Of a stretch of DNA of 64,000 bases, positions 37,251 to 45,884 are shown one piece after another (position 1 is the stretch's first letter; every line of letters begins with the position of its first letter). A program made the position numbers and the translations under genes. The stretch lies in assembly GCA_036275915.1 (NCBI GenBank), contig DASUCV010000018.1, forward strand, positions 186,001 to 250,000, read 5' to 3'. The DNA is from Candidatus Polarisedimenticolaceae bacterium (GTDB taxonomy: Bacteria > Acidobacteriota > Polarisedimenticolia > Polarisedimenticolales > DASRJG01). The notes beneath the pieces are model-generated. The model was not told the DNA's origin and searched no databases. It saw only the letters and a program-made list of their open reading frames with translations.

Positions 37251-40200
37251 GGCGTTTCGCCGCCCTCGCGGTCGCGGCGCTCGCCGCGGCCGGACCTTCA
37301 CTCGCGGCGCAAGACGACGCGCCGGAGCGCTCCGCGTCGTGGCTGCAACGCCGCCTCGAAGCGGGGCTCGAGAAGGCGCTCGGTGGAACGGTCCGCATCG
37401 GCCGCATGGACGTCGATTGGACCGGGCTTTCCGCCGACGTCGGCGACGTCGCGATCGAGATCCCCGCGGAAGGCGCGCCGCCTCTCACGGCGACGATCGC
37501 ATCGGGTCGCATCCGTCTCGCGTGGGAAGGGCTCGCCGGGATCGCCGGCGGCCGCATCCACATCTCGGACGTCGAGGCGAAGGGGGCGACGTTCTCTCTG
37601 AGCCGTGCGTGGATCGACGCGTGGCGCCCCAAGCCCGGCCCCGAGAAGGCGGGGGTCGAGGTCCGCATCGACCGCCTCACCGTCTCGGGCGCCACGGCGG
37701 TCTATGCCGACGAGGGCGTGCACACGATCGTCCGCGCGACCGACCTGAGCTTGAAAGGCGACTGGTCGACCGCGCGGCGCTCGCTCGTCGCGGAGGCGAC
37801 CACCCAGGCGACGGTCGAGGCGCCGTTCTTCAAGGTGCCGTGGACCGCGAGCGTCCGAAGCGGGCTCAGGCTCGGTCCCGGCCGCCTGGAGATCACCGGC
37901 GCGACCGCCGAGGGACCCGGCGTCTCGGGCGAGCTTCGAGGCAACGTGACGTGGGGAGCGGGGACGTCGTTCACCGCGGAAGGGCGCGTCGACGCCGAGC
38001 TGGCCCGGCTGCTCCCGTCGCTCACCGGGCCTCACGGGCTCGCGGGACACGCGACCGGTCCGTTCCAGATCGTCTTCGTCGGCGGAGCGCCGATCAAGGT
38101 GGCGCTCCAGGCGCAGACGACCGGCTTCGCGGTCGGCCCGGTGACGACGGCGAGCGCGGCCGCCTCCCTCACGCTCCGGCCGGGTCGCCTCGACGTCGAG
38201 GCGATCGACGCGCGCGCGTACGGCGGGCGGTTCACCGGCACCGTCGGGCTCGCGTTCGGGCAGGCGACGACCCTGACGCTCGACGTCGCGGGCAAGGGCG
38301 CCGACGCCGGCGCCGTGACCGCGCTCACCGGAAAGACGCTGCCTCTCGCCGCGGCAACCGACCTGACCTTGGCGCTCAGCGGCGATCCGGGAAGGATCGC
38401 GTCGTGGGTGGGCCGCGGCACCTTCCAGGCGTCGCCGCTGAAGGGCCCCGGAACGCGCGTGCCGGTCGGCGGGAAGGGCACGCTCGAATTCGCCTCGGGC
38501 CGCGTGACGCTCGCGAGCGGCAACCTCGTCTCCGGCCCCTCGTCGTTCGCGCTGTCGCTCGTCTCCGAGCTCGGCCTGTCGCCGGCGACGACCCATCTCG
38601 AGGTGTCGGGGACGACGGACGACGGGGCCGCGACCCAGCAGGACGTGATCCGGATCCTGGAGGCGCTCGGCGTGGGGGCCAACCGCATCGTCAGGGAGCC
38701 GGTCGCGGGAGCGGGAAGCTTCCGCACGGACGTCCGTTCGGGCGCGTCGACCCAATTCGGCCTCGGGCTCGATCTCGTCAACGGCTCGTGGTCGGGCGAG
38801 CCGTTCGATCACGCCGTCCTCGATCTCGCCGTCGACCCGAAGCAGATCGCGATCTCCCGCCTCACGGTCGAGCGGGGCCAGGAGCGGGCCGACGGCCACC
38901 TCCGGTTCGACGCGGCGACGGGGCATCTCGCCGAGGCCGCCATCAAGGCGAGCGGCGTGTCGATCGCGGCCGTGGCGCGGCGGTTCGGCCTCACGGTCCC
39001 CGTCTCGGGACGGCTCGCGCTCGACGTTGCCGGCGACATGATCGACGGGGCCTTCGCCGCGCAGGGGACGCTGCACGCCGAGGGGATCATCGTGGGGAAC
39101 GAGATCTTCGACACGGTCGACGCGCCGTTCGTCGTGGAGAACGGGATCGCGCATCTCGATCCCGTCACGGTCGTGAGCCACGGTCTCGAGGGGCGACTGC
39201 GCGTGGCCTACGACCTCGACGCCGCGCGCGCCGACGTCGACGTCCTCGAGGCGACGCTCGACCTCGCGTCGAGCCGCTCGCTCGCCGAGGCGGGACTCGT
39301 CGCGCAGGGCACGCTCCGCGCGCGCGGTCCGCTCTCGATCGGACGCGACGGGCCGTCGGGTTTCCTGACGGTGAGCGCGAACGAGTTCGTCCTCGACACG
39401 CGCAAGACCGGCGTGCGCGAGCTGAGGCTCGGCGACTTCTCCGGTGGCGCCGAGCTCGCGCCCTCCGGGCTGACGCTCGCCGTGGCGGCCGATCCCGAGC
39501 CGGTGTGGACGTTCGAGAGTGTCCTCGGCTGGTCGTCGGCGCTGCCGGTCTCCGCGGTCCTCTACTTCGACGACCTCACGGTCGGCGCGGGGGGGGCGTT
39601 CGGAGAGAGCGCGGATCTGCGCCTCAAAGGGCAGATCCAGGCGGACGGGGAGCTGACCTCGCCGAAGGCGCTCGAGGTCAACGGGGCGTTCGACGATGTG
39701 GCGGTGCGGGTCGGGCCGACGACCTTGAGGTCGGTCGCGGCATTCCCCCTCAAACTCGACAGCGGTCAGTTCGTCCTGGGCCCCAGCCGCTTCGAGGGGG
39801 AAGGCGCCAGCCTGAATCTCTCGGCGCAGGGGTCGGTCGAAGGCGGCGCCTTCTCCGCGCGCCTGGAAGGGCGGCTCGATCTCGCGATCGTGTCGTCGTT
39901 CTTGTCGGACCTGCGCGGTGCGGGACCGATGACGATCGACGCGACCGTGGGCGGCACGTTCGATCGCCCGGATCTGCGGGGGCGCGTCCTCGTCGAGGAC
40001 GGCCGCGTGCGGCTCATCGGTTATCCCCAGTCGCTCGAGCACATCGACGCCGAGGCGATCTTCGAAGGCCAGACCCTCCGCCTCGGCAACTTCCACGCGG
40101 CTCTCGGTGGGGGCGAGATCACCGCCACGGGGACGACGACGTTCACCGGGCTGACCCCGTCGTCCTACGAGGCGACGTTCGAGGTCGCGAACGTCAGCGC

Positions 40201-43200
40201 CACCTTTCCCGAAGGGTTCAAGGGGACCTACCAAGGGCGGGTGAAGGTCGCGGGCGCCCGCCGCGGGGCGAACGTCACGGGCCGCATCGAGGTCGTCCGC
40301 GGACTCTACGCGCGCGAGTTCGACCTCTCGTTCACGTCGGCGTCGCACCGCGAGTTCGGCGAGGCCGGCGAATCGCGCTTCCCGCGGAACATCTTCCTCG
40401 ATGTCGACGTCGTCGCTCCGGGAAACGTCTGGATCCGCAACGACATCGCCAAGCTCGAGATCGAGGGAAGCCTTCACGTCGGCGGCGAGGTGGCGCGGCC
40501 GGAGATGACGGGGAGGATCTCGCTCGTTCCCGGCGGGACGATCCGGTACCGCGACGTCGACTACCGCCTGGAGTACGGCACGCTCGACCTCACCGACACC
40601 CGCCGGATCAACCCCTACGTCGACATCCTCGGCACCACGCGCGTCGGCGAGTACAACGTGACGCTGCACGTCGAGGGGACGGCCGACAAGTTCGAGTACG
40701 AGCTGACCTCGCTTCCGCCGTTGTCGTCCCAGGACATCATCTCGCTGCTCGTCACGGGGAAGACCCTCGACGCGATCAATGCCTCGGGCGCCGCCGCGGC
40801 GCTGCCGACCGACATGGCGGCGTACTACTTCGCCGGCCTCTTGACCGAGACGTTCGGGCACACGATCCAGAGCTCGCTGGGGATCGACCAGTTCGCGATC
40901 ACGCCTCTCCTCCTCAAGGGCGAAGGCGACCCGACCGCGCGCGTGACCGTGGGCAAGCGCGTCAGCGACAAGGTCAAGGTCATCTTCTCCCAGGACATCG
41001 GAACGGCGCAGAAACAGACCTACCAGATCGTCACCGACGTGACGCGCCGCGTGCGGCTCATCGCCGAGAGCGACAGCGAGTCGGGCCTCGGCGGCGAGGT
41101 CCAGTATTCCCAGCAGTTCGGGGGTGCGCCGCGGACGAAGGACGCGGTCAAGGCCTCCGAGAGTGCGCTCCCTCCGGGGCCGATCGGGTCTGTCGCCGTC
41201 GTTCCGACCGACGGGCCCGCGCGCCCCGATCTGGCGAAGCGATCGAAGCTGAAAGCGGGCAAGCCGTTCGACCGCGCGAAGATGCTCGAGGGCGGCGACC
41301 GGATCCGGGCGGCGCTCGTGAAGGAGGGCTTCGTGCAATCGGACGTGCGCTCGGAGCCCGGACGCGACGAGACGACCGGCGTCTACAACGTCGTCTATCA
41401 CATCACCCCCGGTCCTCGGGTCGTCGTCCAGGTCGTCACACCCGACCACAAGAAGGAGAAGTCGATCCGGAAGAAGCTGCGCGCGTTCTGGCGGGAGACG
41501 CCCTACACCCCCGACATCTGGGACGAGGCGTCGAAGGCGCTCCTGGACGACCTCCAGGGGGACGGCTACTACGCGACCGACATCGCGTGGCACGCGATCG
41601 ACACCGCGGCCGGCCGCACGGTGAGGTTCAACGTCGATCGAGGGAAGCCGGTACGCCTTCGCTCCCTCACGTTCGACGGCGTGACCTCTCTTCCTCTCTC
41701 ACGGATCGAGTCGCAGATGGAGTCGCTCCGGAAGAAGAGCCTGACGAAGCGTCTCTTGCGCCCCGAGGTCCTCACGCAAGATGTGGGAACCGTTCGCGCC
41801 CTCTACCGCGACGAAGGGTTCGTGCAGGTCCGCGTGGCACTGCCGCAGATCACGCTCGCGGCGACCGGCGATGCCGCCGACGTCCGCATCGCGGTCGACG
41901 AGGGCACGCGGTTCAGCGTGGGCGAGATTGCGTTCCAGGGCGACGCTCCGTACGGCGACGACATCCTCACGGAGTGGTCGCCGCTCAAGGCGGGCACGAC
42001 CTTCTCGCCGCGCCGCCTCGCCGTGGCGGAGCAGGCGCTGCACGACAAGCTCGACGAGCGGGGTTACCCCGACGCGACCGTCGACTCCGGGGTCGTCCTG
42101 GGCGCGGATCGGGCCGACGTGTCGTTCGACCTCGGTGCCGAGGGGAAGAAGACCGTCGGCGCGGTCGTCTTCGAAGGCAACAAGGTGACGAAGCACCGCA
42201 CGATGGCGAAGGCGCTCACCTTCGGTGAGGGCGACCCGGTCTCGCGGAACGCGCTCCTCAAGACGCAGCAGAACCTCTACCGGACCGGTTTGTTCTCCTC
42301 GGTGAAGCTGACCTTCGAGCCGCTGCCGGGCGAGGACCCGTCGCTCCAGGAGGTCCGCGTGCGGGTCGAGGAGGCACCGCCGTGGAGCATGGGGTTCGGC
42401 CTCGGCTACGACTCCCAGGACGGCCCGCGCGCGAGCTTCCTGCTCGGCTATTCGAACCTGGGCGGGCGCAACGTCGGCGTCGCGTTCCAGGGCCTGGCGA
42501 GCCCGAACGACAGCCGCGCGCAGGTCACCGTCCGTCACCGGCGCGTCTTCCACAACTCGATCGATTCGCTCGGCTCGCTGCTGTGGGAGCGCACCGTGCA
42601 GGACGCGTTCACCGAGTGGCGGAACTCAGCGTCGGTCCGCCTCGAGCGCCGTCCGTCGCCGCGGTGGATCCAGTACATCCGTTACACGATCGAGGATGTC
42701 CGGATCGGAAACGATCCCGACGCGGTGGCGGCGATCGACGAGATCTTCGCCGACAAGCTCTCCGCGATCCGCCTCGGGAGCTTCGGGCTCGGGATCGTCC
42801 GCGATTCGCGGGACGACGCCTTCTCGACGACGCGCGGAGCCTACGGCTCGATCGAGACGAGCGTCTTCGCGCGTCCGCTCGGCTCGCAAGCGTCGTTCGC
42901 GACCCTCTTCCTCCGGGGCTCGTGGACCAAGAGCTTCCGCAACGGGACCCGCTTCGCGACCTTCCTCCGGATCGGCGCCGAGCAGCCGTTCGGGGACACC
43001 GACCTCGTCCCCCTGTCCGAGCGATACTTCGCCGGCGGCGCCTCCACGATGCGCGGCTTCTCCCTCGACTCGGTCGGCGGGCTCCACTTCTGCCTGGTGT
43101 CGAACCCGCCCGCCCCTGAGACCGTCGTGCAGTGCCAAGGGAACGATCCCAACGTGCGGTCGTTCAACGCCGGTGGCGAGGCCCTTCTGCTCGTCAACGA

Positions 43201-43435
43201 GGAATACCACTTCCCGTTGTGGAAGGCGCTCCACGGCGAGGTCTTCCTCGACGTCGGCAACGTCTACCCGACGATCTCCGACTTCGATCCGACCGACGTG
43301 CGCTCCGACGCCGGGCTCGGCCTCAGGCTCGACACCCCGATCGGGCCGATCCGGGTCGAATACGGATGGAAGCTCGATCGCCGCGAAGGCGAGAGCCCCG
43401 GCGAATTCGTGTTCGCGATCGGATTGCTGTTCTAG
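37247..43435 (+). CDS. TamB-like/Omp85 fusion: AsmA-type repeats, DUF490, five POTRA domains and outer-membrane barrel
   Basis: A single open frame of 2062 residues from TTG 37247 (TTGA overlap) to TAG 43435. Residues 1-22 form a signal peptide or anchor (RRFAALAVAALAAAGPSLAA). Residues about 25-950 are AsmA/TamB-type beta-helical repeats. About 950-1290 is the DUF490 domain, including ELTSLPPLSSQDIISLLVTG. About 1314-1710 holds five POTRA-like repeats. Residues 1711-2062 are a 16-strand-type Omp85 barrel with the conserved loop motif MRGF (R1936) and a terminal aromatic strand ending AIGLLF. In E. coli, TamB (inner membrane) and TamA (outer membrane) are separate proteins. Here DUF490 runs directly into the POTRAs. 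It likely builds outer-membrane proteins or carries lipids across the periplasm. Confidence 0.88.
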   Translation: MRRFAALAVAALAAAGPSLAAQDDAPERSASWLQRRLEAGLEKALGGTVRIGRMDVDWTGLSADVGDVAIEIPAEGAPPLTATIASGRIRLAWEGLAGIAGGRIHISDVEAKGATFSLSRAWIDAWRPKPGPEKAGVEVRIDRLTVSGATAVYADEGVHTIVRATDLSLKGDWSTARRSLVAEATTQATVEAPFFKVPWTASVRSGLRLGPGRLEITGATAEGPGVSGELRGNVTWGAGTSFTAEGRVDAELARLLPSLTGPHGLAGHATGPFQIVFVGGAPIKVALQAQTTGFAVGPVTTASAAASLTLRPGRLDVEAIDARAYGGRFTGTVGLAFGQATTLTLDVAGKGADAGAVTALTGKTLPLAAATDLTLALSGDPGRIASWVGRGTFQASPLKGPGTRVPVGGKGTLEFASGRVTLASGNLVSGPSSFALSLVSELGLSPATTHLEVSGTTDDGAATQQDVIRILEALGVGANRIVREPVAGAGSFRTDVRSGASTQFGLGLDLVNGSWSGEPFDHAVLDLAVDPKQIAISRLTVERGQERADGHLRFDAATGHLAEAAIKASGVSIAAVARRFGLTVPVSGRLALDVAGDMIDGAFAAQGTLHAEGIIVGNEIFDTVDAPFVVENGIAHLDPVTVVSHGLEGRLRVAYDLDAARADVDVLEATLDLASSRSLAEAGLVAQGTLRARGPLSIGRDGPSGFLTVSANEFVLDTRKTGVRELRLGDFSGGAELAPSGLTLAVAADPEPVWTFESVLGWSSALPVSAVLYFDDLTVGAGGAFGESADLRLKGQIQADGELTSPKALEVNGAFDDVAVRVGPTTLRSVAAFPLKLDSGQFVLGPSRFEGEGASLNLSAQGSVEGGAFSARLEGRLDLAIVSSFLSDLRGAGPMTIDATVGGTFDRPDLRGRVLVEDGRVRLIGYPQSLEHIDAEAIFEGQTLRLGNFHAALGGGEITATGTTTFTGLTPSSYEATFEVANVSATFPEGFKGTYQGRVKVAGARRGANVTGRIEVVRGLYAREFDLSFTSASHREFGEAGESRFPRNIFLDVDVVAPGNVWIRNDIAKLEIEGSLHVGGEVARPEMTGRISLVPGGTIRYRDVDYRLEYGTLDLTDTRRINPYVDILGTTRVGEYNVTLHVEGTADKFEYELTSLPPLSSQDIISLLVTGKTLDAINASGAAAALPTDMAAYYFAGLLTETFGHTIQSSLGIDQFAITPLLLKGEGDPTARVTVGKRVSDKVKVIFSQDIGTAQKQTYQIVTDVTRRVRLIAESDSESGLGGEVQYSQQFGGAPRTKDAVKASESALPPGPIGSVAVVPTDGPARPDLAKRSKLKAGKPFDRAKMLEGGDRIRAALVKEGFVQSDVRSEPGRDETTGVYNVVYHITPGPRVVVQVVTPDHKKEKSIRKKLRAFWRETPYTPDIWDEASKALLDDLQGDGYYATDIAWHAIDTAAGRTVRFNVDRGKPVRLRSLTFDGVTSLPLSRIESQMESLRKKSLTKRLLRPEVLTQDVGTVRALYRDEGFVQVRVALPQITLAATGDAADVRIAVDEGTRFSVGEIAFQGDAPYGDDILTEWSPLKAGTTFSPRRLAVAEQALHDKLDERGYPDATVDSGVVLGADRADVSFDLGAEGKKTVGAVVFEGNKVTKHRTMAKALTFGEGDPVSRNALLKTQQNLYRTGLFSSVKLTFEPLPGEDPSLQEVRVRVEEAPPWSMGFGLGYDSQDGPRASFLLGYSNLGGRNVGVAFQGLASPNDSRAQVTVRHRRVFHNSIDSLGSLLWERTVQDAFTEWRNSASVRLERRPSPRWIQYIRYTIEDVRIGNDPDAVAAIDEIFADKLSAIRLGSFGLGIVRDSRDDAFSTTRGAYGSIETSVFARPLGSQASFATLFLRGSWTKSFRNGTRFATFLRIGAEQPFGDTDLVPLSERYFAGGASTMRGFSLDSVGGLHFCLVSNPPAPETVVQCQGNDPNVRSFNAGGEALLLVNEEYHFPLWKALHGEVFLDVGNVYPTISDFDPTDVRSDAGLGLRLDTPIGPIRVEYGWKLDRREGESPGEFVFAIGLLF

Positions 43436-43448
43436 GAGGGGGTGCGCC

Positions 43449-43491
43449 CGCCGTCGGCGAAGCGGGGGATTGGGGGGGGGAGCCGACGGCG
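43449..43491. terminator. Convergent-gene hairpin with G-run loop
   Basis: CGCCGTCGGC (43449-43458) and GCCGACGGCG (43482-43491) are a perfect 10-bp inverted repeat with a 23-base loop that contains GGGGG-ATT-GGGGGGGGG. It lies between the ends of two converging genes, so a bidirectional transcription barrier is likely. No T-tract follows. The loop could also form a G-quadruplex. Confidence 0.5.
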
Positions 43492-43508
43492 GACGCTGGG
43501 GGACGGCC

Positions 43509-43527
43509 CGCGGGAGCAAGTCCCGCG
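43509..43527. terminator. Second hairpin in the convergent gap
   Basis: CGCGGGA (43509-43515) pairs with TCCCGCG (43521-43527) around a 5-base loop, immediately before the stop of the minus-strand sigma gene. It is a 7-bp GC-rich stem without a T-run. It probably acts with the larger hairpin beside it. Confidence 0.4.
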
Positions 43528-43533
43528 CGCCGA

Positions 43534-43893
43534 TCAGGCCAATGAGAATCTCAGGTTCGTGCGATGGGGCCGCAGCGAGGCGCGGAGTTTGTCCTTCGCC
43601 TCGCGCTCGAGCTGGCGGACCCGCTCGCGGCTCAGGTTGAGGTTCTTCCCGATCTCTTCGAGCGTCTGCTCCTGACCGCCGAGGAGACCGAACCGGTTGC
43701 GGATGATGTGGAGCTCACGCTCGTCGAGACGGTCGAGCGCACGATGGACGAGCGCGCCGACCTCTTGGTTGTAGATTCGCTCTTCCTGGCTTTCGGAGTT
43801 GGGATCGGCCAGGAGCGTCGCGAGACGACACTCTTCATCGCGGTCGACGTAATCGTCGATCGAGAGCTCTTTCTGCAGCAGCGGGAAGATCAT
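43534..43893 (-). CDS. Stand-alone sigma-70 region 3.2-4 protein
   Basis: A 119-residue protein from ATG 43893, with AAGGAG 6 bases upstream. Residues about 11-40 match the sigma region 3.2 linker, 45-70 region 4.1 (ALDRLDERELHIIRNRFGLLG at about 54-74) and 75-105 region 4.2 with the helix-turn-helix LEEIGKNLNLSRERVRQLE. Regions 1, 2 and 3.0, which bind core polymerase and melt the -10 element, are absent. The upstream minus-strand frame stays open to 44031 but shows no sigma-like sequence. It could be a remnant of an RpoS/RpoH-type factor or a working partner protein that supplies only -35 recognition. The Shine-Dalgarno site and intact frame favour expression. Confidence 0.75.
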   Translation of the reverse strand: MIFPLLQKELSIDDYVDRDEECRLATLLADPNSESQEERIYNQEVGALVHRALDRLDERELHIIRNRFGLLGGQEQTLEEIGKNLNLSRERVRQLEREAKDKLRASLRPHRTNLRFSLA

Positions 43894-44142
43894 CTCGGTC
43901 TCCTTCGCGACCCCTCGCAATCCCTTAAAGCAACTCGTGTGCCGGATGCGAATCCGTGTGCCGCCGGTTGCTGCAAAGGCGCGGCAGACCGTTTTTCCCC
44001 GTCGTGGCGCGTCGAATCGTGTAAGTCGCACGTTACGTTCGACTCCTCCGCTTCGATGGGGATTACGGCCCTTTCGGCGTCATGCTGCCTACCTGGCGTT
44101 CGGCTTGTCGGCCCCATGCAAGAATGGCGCGCCGGAGGCCGC
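43894..44142. other. Divergent intergenic region, sigma-4 gene / mutL
   Basis: About 250 bases between the minus-strand sigma-type gene and mutL. It has lower GC than the flanks and contains short AT-rich patches (for example CCCTTAAAGC and a run of five T at 43992-43996). I find no -35/-10 pair with good spacing in either direction and no convincing small gene, although the region presumably holds both promoters. Confidence 0.4.
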
Positions 44143-45852
44143 TTGGGCACGATTCGCGTTCTCGACGACCAGCTCGCCAATCGGATCGCCGCCGGCGAGG
44201 TCGTCGAGCGGCCGGCTTCGGTCGTCAAGGAGCTCGTCGAGAACGCGCTCGACGCGCGGGCAACCCGCATCGACATCGTCCTCGAGGACGGCGGCCGGCG
44301 GCGCATCGTCGTCGCCGACGACGGGATCGGGATGGACCGCGACGATGCGCTCCTCGCGCTCGAGCGTCACGCCACGAGCAAGCTCCGGCGCTTCGAGGAC
44401 TTGGACGCGATCGCGACGCTCGGCTTCCGAGGGGAAGCGCTGCCGAGCATCGCCTCCGTCAGCCGGATGCTCCTCCGGACCGCGGCGGTGGACGGCGAGG
44501 GCACAGAGATCGAGGTGCGCGGGGGACGGATCGCGTCGGTCGACGGGCACGCACGCGCGCGGGGAACGACGATCGAGATCGGCGGGCTCTTCTTCAACGT
44601 CCCGGCCCGCCGGAAGTTCCTCCGGGCCGCGGCGACCGAGCTCGCGCACGCCGCGCGGATCGTCGGCCAGCTCGCGCTCGCGCACCCGCAGGTCCGGTTC
44701 CGCCTCGAGCACGGCGGGCGGGCGGTGCTCGACGCGCCGTCCGCATCGAGCCTCGACGAGAGGGCGGCGCAGGTGCTCGGGCGCGAGAGGACGGCGTCGT
44801 TCGTTCCGTTCGAAACGCGCCCCGGAATGCTCCGTGTCTTCGGGCTCGCCGGCCGGCCGGTCGATGCCACGCCGCGGCGGGACACGCAGTATTTCTTCGT
44901 GAACGGCCGGCCCGTCGCCGACCGGACCCTCGCGCATGCGGTCACATCCGCCTTCGGGCAGACGGTGGCGCGCGGCCTCCATCCGGCGGCCGTGCTCTTC
45001 GTCGAGGTCGAGCCGTCCCGCGTCGACGTGAACGTGCACCCGCAGAAGACCGAGGTCCGCTTCGCCCGCGCGTCCGAGATCCACGACGCGGTCCGGGACG
45101 CAGTCGTCTCGGCGCTCGCGAAGGAAGGGGTCGTCCCGACGTACGCCGAGCTGCGCACGTCGTCGTCAGCGGTGGGCTCGGTCGCCGTCCTCGAGCCGCC
45201 GCGTGTCTGGTCCGCCCCGCCGGCCGCGGAGCGAAGCTTCCTCGACGACGACGGCCCCGCCGCCGAGCCCGGCCGCGTCGCCGTGCCTCTCGCGCAGTAC
45301 CGCGACTCCTACATCGTGGCGCAGGACGCGCAGGGGCTCGTCCTCGTCGATCAGCACGTCGCGCACGAGCGGGTCCTCTACGAGCGTTACCTCGACGACG
45401 CCGAGCGTGGCGAGGTCGCGGTCCAGCGCCTGCTGTTTCCGAAGACGATCGACCTCACCCCCGAGGAGGCGGCGATTCTCGAGGGCGAGTCTCCCGAGCT
45501 CGTGCGGCTCGGCTTTCCTCACGAGCCGTTCGGCGATCGCGCGGTGAAGCTCGACGGTGTCCCGGCATTCGCCAAGGACGTCGCGCCGGAGCGGCTGTTT
45601 CGTTCGCTCATCGGGGAGGCGGCCCGCACGAAGACCGCGGCGACCGGCGATCCGGATCTCAGGCGGCGCCTGGTGACCTCCGCCGCCTGTCAGGCCGCGA
45701 TCAAGGTCAACTACCCCCTGACGAGGGAGGGGATGCAGCGTCTTCTGGACGATCTGTTCAAGACGCAGAATCCGACGACATGCCCGCACGGACGCCCCAT
45801 TTTGTTCCGTTTGACCCTCGAGGAGATCGAGCGGGCGTTCCGGCGCCGTTGA
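44143..45852 (+). CDS. mutL: DNA mismatch repair protein MutL, endonuclease type
   Basis: A 569-residue MutL. TTG 44143 is preferred because GGAGG lies 5 bases upstream and it gives the standard N terminus (GTIRVLDDQLANRIAAGEVV); ATG 44116 is the alternative. The GHKL ATPase has ELVENALDA, VADDGIGM and FRGEALPSIASV (about 96-107). The dimerisation domain carries the endonuclease metal site DQHVAHERVLYE starting at D403 (the canonical motif is DQHAX2EX4E, here with Val for Ala), an AACQAAIK block and CPHGRP at about 547. It would nick the daughter strand, as in bacteria that lack MutH. No mutS is nearby. Confidence 0.94.
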   Translation: MGTIRVLDDQLANRIAAGEVVERPASVVKELVENALDARATRIDIVLEDGGRRRIVVADDGIGMDRDDALLALERHATSKLRRFEDLDAIATLGFRGEALPSIASVSRMLLRTAAVDGEGTEIEVRGGRIASVDGHARARGTTIEIGGLFFNVPARRKFLRAAATELAHAARIVGQLALAHPQVRFRLEHGGRAVLDAPSASSLDERAAQVLGRERTASFVPFETRPGMLRVFGLAGRPVDATPRRDTQYFFVNGRPVADRTLAHAVTSAFGQTVARGLHPAAVLFVEVEPSRVDVNVHPQKTEVRFARASEIHDAVRDAVVSALAKEGVVPTYAELRTSSSAVGSVAVLEPPRVWSAPPAAERSFLDDDGPAAEPGRVAVPLAQYRDSYIVAQDAQGLVLVDQHVAHERVLYERYLDDAERGEVAVQRLLFPKTIDLTPEEAAILEGESPELVRLGFPHEPFGDRAVKLDGVPAFAKDVAPERLFRSLIGEAARTKTAATGDPDLRRRLVTSAACQAAIKVNYPLTREGMQRLLDDLFKTQNPTTCPHGRPILFRLTLEEIERAFRRR

Positions 45853-45877
45853 CGGCGGCGGCTCAGCCCCGTATAAC
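45849..45877 (+). promoter_or_regulatory. Promoter of the lytic transglycosylase gene, leaderless layout
   Basis: TTGACG (45849-45854, overlapping the mutL stop) and TATAAC (45872-45877) are separated by 17 bases. The -10 ends 7 bases before the ATG at 45885, so the transcript should begin at or one base before the start codon. Confidence 0.65.
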
Positions 45878-45884
45878 CCTAACG

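Noticed and set aside
37298-41593. Open frame of 1431 codons on the minus strand opposite the giant envelope gene
   Set aside because: High-GC genes often leave long open frames on the opposite strand because of their codon-position bias. The product is Arg/Glu/Gly-rich with no motifs, and the plus-strand protein has clear domains.
43894-44142. Missing sigma region 2 in the upstream region of the sigma-4 gene
   Set aside because: The upstream minus-strand frame is open to 44031, but neither it nor other frames there show region 2 motifs, so a simple frameshift is not supported by eye.
44116-44142. ATG 44116 as the mutL start
   Set aside because: TTG 44143 has GGAGG at the right distance and gives the standard MutL N terminus; the extra 9 residues have no family support.
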